Notes: generated from the sequence alone by a model not told the origin. Counted from the first letter of the stretch, positions 1 through 9,611 are shown. The stretch is DNA of 64,000 nt from Flavivirga rizhaonensis (GCF_004791695.1 NZ_SRSO01000002.1:1-64000), one strand, 5' to 3'. Translations and numbers: made by a program.

Positions 1-143
1 GGTTCTGGTGGTTGTGAAAACACTTTATGTTCATAGTAATCTGTCAAAATACAAACACCCCAACTTTTCTTATGTACATCTATGCCCACGTAAATACTCT
101 CATTAGAATAATCTACTTTTTTTGTAATTTGTATATCTTTCAT
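1..143 (-). CDS. IS110-family transposase, N-terminal fragment cut by window edge
   Basis: An open frame reads leftward from ATG at 143 and runs off the window, giving about 47 residues. It contains YVGIDVHKKSWGVCIL, the start of the RuvC-like DEDD nuclease domain of IS110 transposases; the Asp of GIDVHK is the first catalytic acid. IS110 enzymes move DNA by a DEDD/serine recombinase mechanism guided, in characterised members, by an RNA encoded in a non-coding end of the element. The rest of the protein lies outside the window, so intactness cannot be judged. Confidence 0.85.
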   Translation of the reverse strand, partial: MKDIQITKKVDYSNESIYVGIDVHKKSWGVCILTDYYEHKVFSQPPE

Positions 144-281
144 ATCAGATGGTATTATTTAAGTTAATTTTGCACTAACAAATTAATAATACCTCCTGGT
201 TTTAGAATGACACTTTAAACATACAAACTCGATTTAATTCTTTTTAGAAAAATAATATTAAAGAAATGATTTTCAAGTGTT
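144..281 (-). other. Non-coding flank of the IS110 transposase with a stem-loop
   Basis: No gene is visible here. A perfect 9-bp inverted repeat (GGTATTATT at 151-159, AATAATACC at 185-193, loop 25 nt) lies just upstream of the transposase ATG. In IS110 elements the non-coding end beside the transposase encodes the bridge RNA, so this segment is a candidate for it. The element boundary is not defined by anything I can see. Confidence 0.3.
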
Positions 282-406
282 TGTCATTTCGACAGAGCGA
301 AGTATGAGCGACGAGAAATCTCATAAGGATGGGATTCCCCCTCAATAGCTACGCTATATACGTTCAAGTAAAATATATTTTACCCTCCGTAGCATTCGGA
401 ATGACA
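282..406. repeat. Dispersed palindromic element with TGTCATTYCG-type ends
   Basis: The segment begins TGTCATTTCG and ends CGGAATGACA, which are near-perfect inverted ends, with GAGCGAAG and GAGAAATCTC-type internal sequence. Related ends recur at 31141-31233 and 36188-36212. It looks like a REP/MITE-like intergenic repeat and has no coding potential. Confidence 0.6.
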
Positions 407-494
407 TAGTTTCTTTATTAAAATAATTAAAAAGCTGATTATCAGGTTTTAATATATCGAGCTCACGTTAATTTATACAGTTTTTCAAGGCTAC

Positions 495-2294
495 TTATCG
501 CCTTGATCGTCTAGGTTTAAATGCGCCAGAATCATCAGAACGTCTTGGTTTTGAGGCACCTTCAGAGCGACGTCTTTCACTTCTGTTTCCAGAATTAGAT
601 TTTCTGTCGTCACGTCTTCCGCCACCACCTTTTCTATCATCACGTCTTCTGCCTCGATTTCTGTCGTTACGTCTTCCACCACCACGGTTTTCAGATACTT
701 CAACATTTACAAAACGACCTTCGTGTTTAAAATCGGTAAAGAAAGCTAATACTTTTTCTTTTAATTCATTTTCAGTATTAAAAAAGGAGAAGCTGTCTTT
801 TACTTCAACTTTAAAAACATCATCTCTACCTAGCTGTAACTGCTCTTTTAAGAAGTCTTTTAACTTCATCCAGTCAAAACCGTCTTTACTACCAACATTA
901 ATGAAGTAACGTGTGGAATTTGATTTGCCTCCAAAATCACGTCCGCTGTCTCTATCACGACCACCATCATCAGAAACATTTAAGTTTTTAGATTTTTGAT
1001 AATAATTATAGAAACGTGTGAATTCAACTGAAAAGAATTTTTTAATCAATTCATCTTTGGTTGAATCTTCAAATAATTCGTTAATATTTGATAAATGCTT
1101 ATCAATTTCATGATTGACCTCTGTGTTATGTATTTTATTTGCAAGAGACATTAATTGTACTTCACAAATTTCCGCTCCATCTGGAATATCCTTTTTCTCG
1201 AATTGACGTTTAATAATACGTTCAATGCTTTTTATTTTACGTACCTCACTTTTAGAAACAATCACCATAGAAACCCCTGTTTTCCCCGCACGACCAGTAC
1301 GTCCAGAACGGTGGGTATACGTTTCGATTTCGTCAGGTAATTGGTAGTTTATGACATGGGTTATATCGTCAACATCAATACCTCGTGCAGCTACATCTGT
1401 AGCTACTAGTGTTTGTATTTGTTTATTTCTAAACGATTTCATTACCAAATCACGTTGGTTTTGACTTAAATCGCCATGTAAAGCGCCAGCACTATATCCA
1501 TCTTCAATAAGTTGTTCTGCTACTTTTTGGGTATCACGTTTCGTTCTACAAAATACTACCGAGAAAATATCTGGGTTGGCATCCGATAATCGTTTTAAAG
1601 CTTGGTAACGATCTCTGGCATTTACTAAATAATATTCGTGTGATACATTGCTTGTACTTTCATTTTTATTTCCAACAGTAATTTCCCGTGGAGCATTCAT
1701 GAATTTTTTAGCAATAGTCGCTACTTCTCTTGGCATCGTTGCAGAAAATAACCACGTGTTTTTTTCTTCAGGAGTATGTGAAAGTATATCAGTAATATCT
1801 TCCTTAAAACCCATATTCAGCATCTCATCGGCTTCATCTAAAACAGAATATTGTATTTTAGAAATGTCAACCATACGTCTGCTAATCATATCCTTCATAC
1901 GTCCAGGAGTTGCCACAATAATTTGCGCGCCTCTTTTTACGTCTCTAGCTTGATCTGTAATACTAGACCCACCATAAATAGCAACCACGTTAAGACCTTT
2001 ACAGTACTTACCGTATTGTTTCATTTCGTTGGCAATCTGTAAACAAAGTTCTCTAGTAGGTGATAAAATTAAACCTTGAGTTGTTCTACTATTTACATCA
2101 ATTTTTTCAAGCATCGGAAACCCAAAAGCAGCTGTTTTACCAGTCCCTGTTTGGGCTAATGCTACTAAATCTGTTTCAGATTCTAATAAAATTGGGATTG
2201 CTTTTTCTTGTACCTCACTTGGTTTGATAAAACCTAAATCTGTAATTGCGTGTAATAGGTCGTCATTAAGACCTAATTCTTGGAATGTGCTCAT
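495..2294 (-). CDS. deaD: DEAD-box ATP-dependent RNA helicase (DeaD/CsdA type)
   Basis: This 599-residue protein unwinds RNA duplexes, probably during ribosome assembly and RNA turnover in the cold. All helicase motifs are present: a Q motif in residues 15-35, AQTGTGKT (motif I), PTREL (Ia), TPGR (Ib), DEAD (II), SAT (III), ATDVAARGIDV (V) and HRSGRTGRAG (VI). A DbpA-type RNA-binding domain follows at about 450-535, and the last ~65 residues are an Arg/Gly/Asp-rich basic tail. Length and layout match bacterial DeaD. The ATG at 2294 is preceded by a ~120-nt leader, as is common for cold-induced helicase genes. The gene is monocistronic. Confidence 0.93.
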   Translation of the reverse strand: MSTFQELGLNDDLLHAITDLGFIKPSEVQEKAIPILLESETDLVALAQTGTGKTAAFGFPMLEKIDVNSRTTQGLILSPTRELCLQIANEMKQYGKYCKGLNVVAIYGGSSITDQARDVKRGAQIIVATPGRMKDMISRRMVDISKIQYSVLDEADEMLNMGFKEDITDILSHTPEEKNTWLFSATMPREVATIAKKFMNAPREITVGNKNESTSNVSHEYYLVNARDRYQALKRLSDANPDIFSVVFCRTKRDTQKVAEQLIEDGYSAGALHGDLSQNQRDLVMKSFRNKQIQTLVATDVAARGIDVDDITHVINYQLPDEIETYTHRSGRTGRAGKTGVSMVIVSKSEVRKIKSIERIIKRQFEKKDIPDGAEICEVQLMSLANKIHNTEVNHEIDKHLSNINELFEDSTKDELIKKFFSVEFTRFYNYYQKSKNLNVSDDGGRDRDSGRDFGGKSNSTRYFINVGSKDGFDWMKLKDFLKEQLQLGRDDVFKVEVKDSFSFFNTENELKEKVLAFFTDFKHEGRFVNVEVSENRGGGRRNDRNRGRRRDDRKGGGGRRDDRKSNSGNRSERRRSEGASKPRRSDDSGAFKPRRSRR

Positions 2295-2430
2295 TCTTGT
2301 ATAAGTATTCGATTATGTTATGTAGTGTTACATAAAGAAGCGAATCGACATACTTAACCTTAAACTTCTAATAACACACCCTCTCTCTGAGGAATTTAAC
2401 TCACTTTCTGAGTTTCAAGCGGCAAAGATA
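2295..2430 (-). promoter_or_regulatory. deaD promoter and long 5' leader
   Basis: On the minus strand a -7 box TATCTTTG lies at 2430-2423, which puts the transcript start near 2415 and leaves a leader of about 120 nt before the ATG. The leader can fold: AACTCA/TGAGTT (2399-2415) forms a short hairpin and a CCTC/GAGG pair lies beside it. Long structured leaders are typical of cold-shock genes; thermoregulation here is inference. Confidence 0.5.
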
Positions 2431-2445
2431 CATTATTTTTATTTG

Positions 2446-2673
2446 TTATTCTCGCGAAAGGTGGAATCTTATTAATTGAAGTGTTTAAGCTTTTGTTTTG
2501 GGCGTTTTAACACGCTTTTAAAATGTCATTGCGAAGGAGGTACGACTGTGGCAATCTGTTTAATTCTAGTTATAGGTGCTATCAAGTTTTAAAAAGGATT
2601 TCAAACACGCCGTTCAATCGTTAACGCGGATTTTGGCTAATGTCATTGCTAGGAGATACGACGTGGCAATCTG
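2446..2673. repeat. Three half-copies of dispersed palindromic repeats
   Basis: The gap between the helicase and the M48 protease gene is about 500 bp without a gene. It holds a TATTCTCGCG...GGAATCTTATTAATTGAA unit at 2446-2480, which is the same family as 11906-11940. Two direct copies of a TGTCATTGC...GGCAATCTG unit lie at 2524-2558 and 2641-2673. These resemble the repeats flanking the GIY-YIG gene near 11.4 kb. Confidence 0.55.
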
Positions 2674-2794
2674 TAAATTATATATAAATAAGTTATGTCA
2701 AAATACGACACGATTCATATATCACATAATCTAGAAAACTTTCATTATTTATGATGTGATTTCTCCTATCGTCGAAATGATTTTAGGATTTAAT

Positions 2795-4027
2795 CTATTT
2801 CCTCAAATTACTAATACGCTCCAGTAATGTAGGATGCGAATAATGCATAAAAACATAGGCGGGATGTGGTGTTAAATTACTCAAGCTGTTTTTAGAAAGT
2901 TTCTTTAGCGATGTAATTAAAGGTTCTCCTTTATACGTGTTTTTTGCATAGTCATCTGCCTGGTATTCAAATTTTCTGGAAAATACATTCATAATTAAAC
3001 CTGTAATTTCAGAAATAGGGGAGTATAGTAACCCGAAAGCAATAAGCCCAATATGAAAACTTGGTGTTTCAACTCCTAAAGCGTTCGATAATAACGGATT
3101 TGAAATAAAGAGCGACAAAATAAATAATGTTAAACCAGTCAATAAAATAGAGGCAACCAGATTAAAAATAATATGCTTCTTTTTATAATGCCCAACTTCG
3201 TGTGCTAATACAGCAACAATTTCATCATCATCTAAATCATTAATTAAAGTATCATATAGCGTTACCCGTTTTTCACTACCAAATCCAGAGAAATAGGCAT
3301 TTGCTTTTGTGCTACGTTTAGAGCCATCAATTACAAATATTTTATCCAATTTAAAACCAACAGTTTGTGCATATTCAGAGATTTTCTCTCGCAAGCTTCC
3401 AGCTTCTAAAGGAGTTTGTTTATTAAACAAGGGCACAATAAGTTTTGAGTAAAACATATTCATAAACAAAGTAAATACGGCCACTAATCCCCAGGCGTAA
3501 AGCCAAAAATGATTACCAGTAACTTGATAAAACCAAATAATAAGTGCTAAAATACCGCCACCAACAATAGCCATCATCAACCAGCCTTTTATTTTATCAA
3601 GAATAAATGTTTTAACAGTTGTTTTATTAAATCCGAATTTTTCTTCAATAACAAAGGTGCTGTAATAAGAGAAAGGTGTAGACACAATATCACTACCAAT
3701 CATAATAATTCCAAAGAAAATGAGTGCAATAATAATGGGGTTTTCGCTATAGTCCCTTGCGATATTATCAACAAATTCAAAACCATCAAAAAGTAAAAAA
3801 CCTAAAGTTAAAAGAATAGAAAATGTTGACGTTAAAATTCCAAATTTATAATTAGTGGCTTTATAATTTTGAGATTTCTTATACTCATCAGCATCATAAA
3901 CATCCTGTAAATCTTTTGGAAGTGTATCATTATAATGTTTTGCATTTAAAGCATCTAAGATTTTATCAACTAAAAAGTTAATTATAAGTATAGCAATGAT
4001 GATGTAAAATAAAGTTGTAGATGTCAT
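2795..4027 (-). CDS. M48 family integral-membrane metallopeptidase (CAAX protease 1/Ste24-like)
   Basis: A 410-residue, multi-pass membrane zinc protease. The zinc motif HEVGH is at residues 276-280 and a downstream FEYQADDYA supplies the third ligand. The N-terminal half has several hydrophobic segments as in Ste24/CAAX protease 1, and the length fits. In bacteria such enzymes take part in membrane-protein quality control; its substrate is unknown. The start is taken at ATG 4027 because the longer frame begins with TTG at 4060, essentially at the predicted transcript start of a TACTTTTG -7 box (4072-4065). Confidence 0.88.
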   Translation of the reverse strand: MTSTTLFYIIIAILIINFLVDKILDALNAKHYNDTLPKDLQDVYDADEYKKSQNYKATNYKFGILTSTFSILLTLGFLLFDGFEFVDNIARDYSENPIIIALIFFGIIMIGSDIVSTPFSYYSTFVIEEKFGFNKTTVKTFILDKIKGWLMMAIVGGGILALIIWFYQVTGNHFWLYAWGLVAVFTLFMNMFYSKLIVPLFNKQTPLEAGSLREKISEYAQTVGFKLDKIFVIDGSKRSTKANAYFSGFGSEKRVTLYDTLINDLDDDEIVAVLAHEVGHYKKKHIIFNLVASILLTGLTLFILSLFISNPLLSNALGVETPSFHIGLIAFGLLYSPISEITGLIMNVFSRKFEYQADDYAKNTYKGEPLITSLKKLSKNSLSNLTPHPAYVFMHYSHPTLLERISNLRK

Positions 4028-4117
4028 ATATAATTTAAATTTCAATATGTTAAGCTCCAAAACCCAAAAGTATTTAATTGAGTTTTGTTATTCATATTTT
4101 GGGGTGTTGTGAGATTT

Positions 4118-4918
4118 TCAAAGAAAATTCCTCTGTCTTTTCGCTTCAAAAATAAGGATTCCCGCAGCAACAGACACATTCATAGAGTCTATTTCACCTT
4201 GCATGGGGATAATAATGTTTTGAGTCGAACTTTCTAGCCATTCATTACTTAATCCAGTTGCTTCTGTTCCAACAACCATAGCAGTTGGTTTGGTGAAATC
4301 TTGAGTATGATAATTTACCGATGCTTGTAAAGCTGCACAGTAAATATTAATTTTGTTTTCTTTTAAAAAGTCAATAATTTCAGAAGTGCTACCAGTTGCA
4401 ATTTGATTTGTAAACACACAGCCCACGCTAGATCGGATAATATTTGGGTTGTATAAATCTGTTTTTGGATTAGCGATTATAACAGCATCAGCATTGGCAG
4501 CATCAGCAGTTCTTAAAATAGCGCCAATATTTCCAGGTTTTTCAGGAGCTTCAGCAACTAGAATTAAAGGGTTTTTGGTGTTGAATTTTAAATTAGTTAT
4601 GCTATGACTTTTACTTTTAGCAACAGCTAGAACACCTTCAGTTGTATCTCGATAGGCTAATTTTTGATACACCTCTTTTGAGATTTCAATAACACTTATT
4701 TGTTTGGTAGATAATTCGCTTAGTTTTTCTTCCGAAAATAATTCTGGAAAAAACAAGATAGTTACAATCTCATAATGGCCTTTTATGGCGAGTGAAATTT
4801 CACGTTCTCCTTCTATTAAAAACAATTCTGTTTTTCTACGTTCTCGTGACTTATCCTTTAATTGAGTAAGTTGTCGAATAAATTGATTTTGAGTACTAGT
4901 TATTAACGTGGTAGGCAA
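4118..4918 (-). CDS. TrmH/SpoU-family RNA 2'-O-methyltransferase
   Basis: A SPOUT (trefoil-knot) methyltransferase that transfers methyl from S-adenosylmethionine to a ribose 2'-OH in rRNA or tRNA. The three SpoU motifs are visible: PGNIGAILRTADAANAD, VGTEATGLSNEW and IPMQGEIDSMNVSVAAG near the C terminus. An N-terminal substrate-binding part (IEGEREI...) suggests an rRNA enzyme of the RlmB/TsnR kind; the exact target cannot be told. The frame extends to a TTG at 4966, inside the divergent secreted-protein gene, but a minus-strand -7 box TAAATTTG at 4949-4942 would start transcription downstream of it. The TTG at 4918 is therefore preferred. Confidence 0.85.
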   Translation of the reverse strand: MPTTLITSTQNQFIRQLTQLKDKSRERRKTELFLIEGEREISLAIKGHYEIVTILFFPELFSEEKLSELSTKQISVIEISKEVYQKLAYRDTTEGVLAVAKSKSHSITNLKFNTKNPLILVAEAPEKPGNIGAILRTADAANADAVIIANPKTDLYNPNIIRSSVGCVFTNQIATGSTSEIIDFLKENKINIYCAALQASVNYHTQDFTKPTAMVVGTEATGLSNEWLESSTQNIIIPMQGEIDSMNVSVAAGILIFEAKRQRNFL

Positions 4919-4957
4919 TTTATTTAATAGTTTTGTTTTAGCAAATTTACTACAATT

Positions 4958-7573
4958 ATGAAACAAGTATTACTATTCTTTCTTTTCATTTGTTTTTCTT
5001 TTTTTGTTAATGCTCAAGTACAAGGGCCACCGCCACCATGTGGAATTACTCCAGTTTATGTGTGTGATGATAACAATGATGGTTTTGAGGAACTTAATTT
5101 GAGGGAATTATTTCCATTTTCTTCATTTTGTGCGGCAAATCAAGGAGAAGTTGAAAGTGATTATCATGCCATTTCTTATTATGAGACTCAGGATGATATG
5201 ATCAATCAAATAAATGCTATTGCAAACCCCGAATCATATACTAATATTTCTAATCCACAAATTATTTATTTTAGAGCAAATGCTATAAACCCTGGAGGTA
5301 CTTTCGAATTCCTTTCATCATCAGACGATTTTGTAGAAATTAAAAGGGTATTGACTAATAGCCCCGAATTAGTAGTCTACGATGCTGGTTCTGGAGGTTT
5401 GTCTACTTTTGATTTAACATCTGCAAATATATTTTGTGGGTCAAATGATAAAAATGATTATACTTTAACTTATCATGTATCAGAAAGTGATGCAGATGCT
5501 GGAACTAATTCTATAGTAAATCCTTCAGCCTTTTCAAATACTGGAAATCCGCAAATAATTTATGTAAGAGCAGTGCATAATACATCTGCCTATGTAGTGA
5601 CTACTTCTTTTAAAATAAGGGTTTGGTTTACTCAGGCTAACAATCCAGGTGATATTTATATTTGTGATGAAGATTATGATGGTTTAATTGAGTATAATTT
5701 GACTAGTTTGAATGCTGCTATTTTAGGAAATCAAAGTTCAGATAATTTTTCAGTTTCTTATTATTTATCACAAGCTGATGCGGAAGCCAGTGAAAATCAA
5801 TTGCCTGAGTTTTATATTATTTCAAACTCTGAAATAATATATGCAAGGGTAGATGAAAGTATTGGAGGGACATATTCAATAACTTCATTTAGTTTTCTCA
5901 TTTTTATTCCGCCATTAGTAAGCCCTTTAGAGCCTTATGAAATTTGTGACGATGAAAGTGGAGATGGCGTGGAAGTATTTGATTTAAATACGATTATAAA
6001 TCAAATTAATAGTGGAGGAACTGTGTATGATATCTCTTTTTATACAGAAGAGGGTGATGAATATGGTAGTGGTATAGAAGGGAATTATACTAATATTACT
6101 AATCCTCAAACTATATATGTCGATGTTGAAGATATGGAAGGGTTTGGGTGTTTTACTATTTTAGAATTACAATTAACCGTTCAGGATTGTTCAACTAAAG
6201 GCGTTATAAAAGTTAATGCATTTTATGATGCTAATGGTGATACCGTTTTTGATAACGAAGAAATAAACTTTTTAAACGGAGCTCTAACCTACGAGAAAAA
6301 TAATAATGGCGTTCAACATGTTCTATATTCGTCTAATGGTATATTCAATATTATAAGTGATGATGAAAATAATACGTATGATATTAGTTATAATATATTT
6401 ACAGAATATGATGCTTGCTATGATATTACTACGGTATCGTACGATGATATAAGTGTTTTAAATGGAAGTACAGCTAATTACGACTTTCCTATTACTAAAG
6501 TACAAGAATGTGGAGATATAGCTGTTTATTTAGCCTCTTATGCACCTCCAAGACCTGGGTTTGATTATTATAATCGTTTAATAATCAAAAATAAAGGTTT
6601 GGAAACAGTGTCTTCGGGTACAATTGAATTTGTACATGATCCATTAGTAACATTTAATGGGGTTACTAATTTTAATTCAGGGTATAGTGTAAACAATACA
6701 GCGAGTGGTTTTACTTTAGATTTTGTCGATTTAAAGCCTAATGAACAACAAGCAGTTACAGTCAGTATGAATGTTCCTATACCTACGAGTTTAGGAACTT
6801 TATTGACAAACACAGCGACATTTTCAGTTACAGATTTGTCAACTGAAAATAACACGTCTATATTATCAGAAACGGTAATAGGATCGTACGATCCAAACGA
6901 TATTGCAGAGTCCCATGGCCCAGAGATTCTTTATGACGAGTTTGGGAATAATGATTATTTATATTACACCGTTAGATTTCAAAACGTTGGAACTGCTGAT
7001 GCTATAAATGTATCTATTGATAATGCATTGAATGCGAAATTAGATAAGTCGACCATTCAAATGCTGAGCGCAAGTCATAATTATGTTTTTACAAGAATAG
7101 ATAGCCAATTAAATTGGAAATTTGATAATATTCATTTGCCAAGTGAGGATATGGACGAGCCTAATAGTCATGGTTATGTCTATTATAAAATAAAACCCTT
7201 AGCTGGTTATCGTGTTGGAGATATTATATCGAATACAGCTGAAATTTATTTTGATTTTAATCCAGCCGTTATAACCAATACATTTAATACAGAATTCACC
7301 ACTACATTAAGCAATAAAAAGTTTAGCAAGTTTAATGTGTCAATTTCACCTAACCCTGCAACAGATATTGTTGAATTAAAGTTTGATAAAAATATTAGTG
7401 ATAAAATAAATGTAAGTATTTATAATATTCAGGGAAAATTGATATTAAATTCAATAAAGGCATTACAAGGTAATATTGCACAAATAAATGTATCATCCTT
7501 AAAAAGAGGTATGTACTTTTTAAAGATAAATAATAATATTAATGATGTTACACAAAAATTGATTGTTAAATAA
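4958..7573 (+). CDS. Large secreted protein with type IX secretion C-terminal signal
   Basis: An 871-residue protein with a clear signal peptide (residues 1-19, cleavage after VNA) and a C-terminal type IX sorting domain: SISPNPATD followed by YNIQGK and a final LIVK. It is therefore expected to pass the outer membrane by the Por system and be released or anchored. The N-terminal half repeats a unit containing CDDNNDGFEELNL-like stretches (near residues 36, 235 and 330). Residues ~630-790 match the DUF7619/DUF11-like conserved repeat domain (GSYDPND ... AEIYFDFNPAVITNTF). No catalytic site is seen; adhesion or structural roles are possible. Confidence 0.85.
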   Translation: MKQVLLFFLFICFSFFVNAQVQGPPPPCGITPVYVCDDNNDGFEELNLRELFPFSSFCAANQGEVESDYHAISYYETQDDMINQINAIANPESYTNISNPQIIYFRANAINPGGTFEFLSSSDDFVEIKRVLTNSPELVVYDAGSGGLSTFDLTSANIFCGSNDKNDYTLTYHVSESDADAGTNSIVNPSAFSNTGNPQIIYVRAVHNTSAYVVTTSFKIRVWFTQANNPGDIYICDEDYDGLIEYNLTSLNAAILGNQSSDNFSVSYYLSQADAEASENQLPEFYIISNSEIIYARVDESIGGTYSITSFSFLIFIPPLVSPLEPYEICDDESGDGVEVFDLNTIINQINSGGTVYDISFYTEEGDEYGSGIEGNYTNITNPQTIYVDVEDMEGFGCFTILELQLTVQDCSTKGVIKVNAFYDANGDTVFDNEEINFLNGALTYEKNNNGVQHVLYSSNGIFNIISDDENNTYDISYNIFTEYDACYDITTVSYDDISVLNGSTANYDFPITKVQECGDIAVYLASYAPPRPGFDYYNRLIIKNKGLETVSSGTIEFVHDPLVTFNGVTNFNSGYSVNNTASGFTLDFVDLKPNEQQAVTVSMNVPIPTSLGTLLTNTATFSVTDLSTENNTSILSETVIGSYDPNDIAESHGPEILYDEFGNNDYLYYTVRFQNVGTADAINVSIDNALNAKLDKSTIQMLSASHNYVFTRIDSQLNWKFDNIHLPSEDMDEPNSHGYVYYKIKPLAGYRVGDIISNTAEIYFDFNPAVITNTFNTEFTTTLSNKKFSKFNVSISPNPATDIVELKFDKNISDKINVSIYNIQGKLILNSIKALQGNIAQINVSSLKRGMYFLKINNNINDVTQKLIVK

Positions 7574-7603
7574 TATATAGTTTTAACCTTTAGTTATTAA
7601 ATG

Positions 7604-7633
7604 AGGCTTCAGATTTAGTCTGAAGCTTTTTTT
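7604..7633 (+). terminator. Intrinsic terminator after the T9SS protein
   Basis: GGCTTCAGA, a short loop and TCTGAAGC form a strong stem followed by seven Ts. Confidence 0.85.
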
Positions 7634-7645
7634 GTTGTAAAGAAG

Positions 7646-7653
7646 TACTTTTG
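7646..7653 (+). promoter_or_regulatory. -7 box upstream of the DUF6503 lipoprotein
   Basis: TACTTTTG matches the Bacteroidota -7 consensus TAnnTTTG and lies 38 nt before the ATG at 7692. No good -33 element is seen at the usual distance. Confidence 0.45.
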
Positions 7654-7691
7654 TAATCGACAAAAAGAATCAACCAATTCAAAATATAAAA

Positions 7692-8486
7692 ATGAAAAAT
7701 ATACTTTTTTTAGCGATCATAGTTTTATTTGTATCCTGTAAAAAGAATTCAGGTACTAAAGAGACTATAAACTATTCTGAAGAGAATCTGGATGTAACCA
7801 CAAGTATTTATCCAAAAAATATATCAAAAGTGTTTAAAGCCCACGGTGGATTGGATACATGGAATAAAATGCAGGGTCTGGTATTTGAAATAGAACACCC
7901 AGAAGGTAATGAAAAGACAACAACAGCTTTAAAAAGTAGGGAGTCGTTAATTGAAACAGAAACCTTTAAAATTGGTTTTGATGGTGATAATGTATGGCTA
8001 AAACAAGAAGACTCATTAGCATATAAAGGGAATGCCAGATTTTATTATAATTTGATGTTTTATTTTTATGCCATGCCTTTTATATTGGCTGATGATGGAA
8101 TAATTTATGATGAAGTAGAAGCTTTAGTATTTGAAGGTAAATCATATCCAGGAATTAAGGTTTCTTATGAAAGTGGAATAGGGGAGTCTTCAGAAGATGA
8201 ATATGTTTTGTACTATGATCCTGAGACTAATAAAATGACATGGTTAAGCTATACGGTTACTTATTTTTCAAAAGAAAAAAGTAAGGATTTTAGATATATA
8301 AATTATAGTGATTGGCAAACTATTGACGGGTTATTATTACCAAAGACTTTAACCTGGTATAATTATGAAAATAATGTGCCCACAACGAAGAAAAATGATA
8401 TGAAGTTTACAAACATTAAACTTTCTACCGACAAACCAAATAAAGATCTTTTTAAAGTTCCGGAAGGTGCAACGCTTGTAGAATAA
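7692..8486 (+). CDS. DUF6503-like lipoprotein
   Basis: This 264-residue protein begins with a lipoprotein signal (FVSC, lipidated Cys16) and should be anchored in a membrane facing the periplasm. The mature part starts with the AHGGLDTWNKMQGL-type motif found in DUF6503 and related outer-membrane lipoprotein-sorting-like (LolA-fold) proteins, followed by beta-rich sequence. Function is unknown. It is convergent with the DUF3810 gene, whose stop lies 1 nt beyond its own. Confidence 0.75.
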   Translation: MKNILFLAIIVLFVSCKKNSGTKETINYSEENLDVTTSIYPKNISKVFKAHGGLDTWNKMQGLVFEIEHPEGNEKTTTALKSRESLIETETFKIGFDGDNVWLKQEDSLAYKGNARFYYNLMFYFYAMPFILADDGIIYDEVEALVFEGKSYPGIKVSYESGIGESSEDEYVLYYDPETNKMTWLSYTVTYFSKEKSKDFRYINYSDWQTIDGLLLPKTLTWYNYENNVPTTKKNDMKFTNIKLSTDKPNKDLFKVPEGATLVE

Positions 8487-8487
8487 T

Positions 8488-9555
8488 CTACAGGCTTTCA
8501 GTTTCAAAATAATTAACTAATAGAGCAACTACATAGCTGTAGCTTTTCATACCCTTATTTTGATTATTTGCTTTTAAAAAATTGCCATAAAATAATTTAA
8601 ATAAAGGCTCGGTAGGGTTTTCATGGGCATCCCAAAACTCACGAATTTCTCTATAGTTTTTCAAAATACCTTTATTAACATCTGCAACCATGTCTTCATA
8701 TATGCATGGGTCGCGTCTGTAAATTTCATTCAAGCAAAAGCGTAAACCAAAGGTGTAGCCTGTGTATCTAAAATACACATCATCATGGCTTATAGCAGCC
8801 ATACACCCTATAAAATTAGCTTCATTTTCGGCAGCATATCCTAACTGATGTGCAATTTCATGAGATGCTGTAGTAGGTACTTTATAGACTGGAATTAACC
8901 CATTAACCTGAGCTTCATTGGTAAAAGGGTTTAAGTAGCCACTAAACCCCATATAGGTTAAGGGGTAACTGTATAATGACTTTTTTACACTTTTTGGGAC
9001 ATATTCCAAATAAGGAAATACCTGTTTTAAATTTTCATAACCCACAGGAGTCATCTTTAATACTTCACTTTTGCTATAAGGCAGGTCAACTTTAATCGTA
9101 TCATTTTTAGCAATTTTTAAATGAAGTACATTTGATTTTTTGATCAATTTTTCAGTCACAAAAATTAATTGCTCAGTAGTATAGTCATTAGCAATATCCA
9201 AACTCTTATGTAGTGGTAATCGGTAATAGTTAAACCCCCAAAATAAGTGGAATACAAAGTACATAATTGCTATGGCCGAAAACACGTCAACAAACCATTG
9301 TTTCGTGTTTTTTATTAATTGTTTTCTGTTTTTATAAAACCAACGAACGATGTAAATAATGGAAAGCGTATAAATAAAATCTCCAAATGAAAAAGGTAAC
9401 CAACCTAAAGTATATCTGAAGATTTTCGAAATAAAAGGATAAAATCCATTACTGTAAAATTGCTCTACAAGTTCGGGATACTTAGATACCCATTTTATTA
9501 ATACATATTGCGGAATTAACGACAACGCTAATAAGGTCTTTTTCTTCTTCAGCAT
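8488..9555 (-). CDS. DUF3810 membrane protein with HExxH motif
   Basis: A 355-residue protein with three N-terminal hydrophobic segments (about residues 8-25, 48-70 and 85-110) and a soluble domain holding HEIAHQLGYAAENEAN. This is an HExxH zinc-protease-like site with a downstream Glu, as is typical of DUF3810. The family is common in Flavobacteriia and is predicted to be a membrane metallopeptidase; its substrate is unknown. ATG at 9555 opens the frame directly. Confidence 0.85.
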   Translation of the reverse strand: MLKKKKTLLALSLIPQYVLIKWVSKYPELVEQFYSNGFYPFISKIFRYTLGWLPFSFGDFIYTLSIIYIVRWFYKNRKQLIKNTKQWFVDVFSAIAIMYFVFHLFWGFNYYRLPLHKSLDIANDYTTEQLIFVTEKLIKKSNVLHLKIAKNDTIKVDLPYSKSEVLKMTPVGYENLKQVFPYLEYVPKSVKKSLYSYPLTYMGFSGYLNPFTNEAQVNGLIPVYKVPTTASHEIAHQLGYAAENEANFIGCMAAISHDDVYFRYTGYTFGLRFCLNEIYRRDPCIYEDMVADVNKGILKNYREIREFWDAHENPTEPLFKLFYGNFLKANNQNKGMKSYSYVVALLVNYFETESL

Positions 9556-9611
9556 CTACCAAAAGTAATAAAAATTAGTACCCAATAACAGTTGTTTTTT
9601 CAATTAAGAGT

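Noticed and set aside
491..706. 71-residue acidic frame opposite or overlapping the deaD tail
   Set aside because: It is the alternative frame of the Arg/Gly-rich helicase tail on the same strand; the repeats VEDVTTE are the by-product of the RRDDR codons.
4919..4966. 16-residue N-terminal extension of the TrmH-like protein from TTG 4966
   Set aside because: It would overlap the divergent gene and lie upstream of the predicted transcript start.
6568..6855. 95-residue minus-strand frame inside the T9SS protein gene
   Set aside because: No recognisable motif and it lies opposite the conserved repeat domain; a shadow frame.
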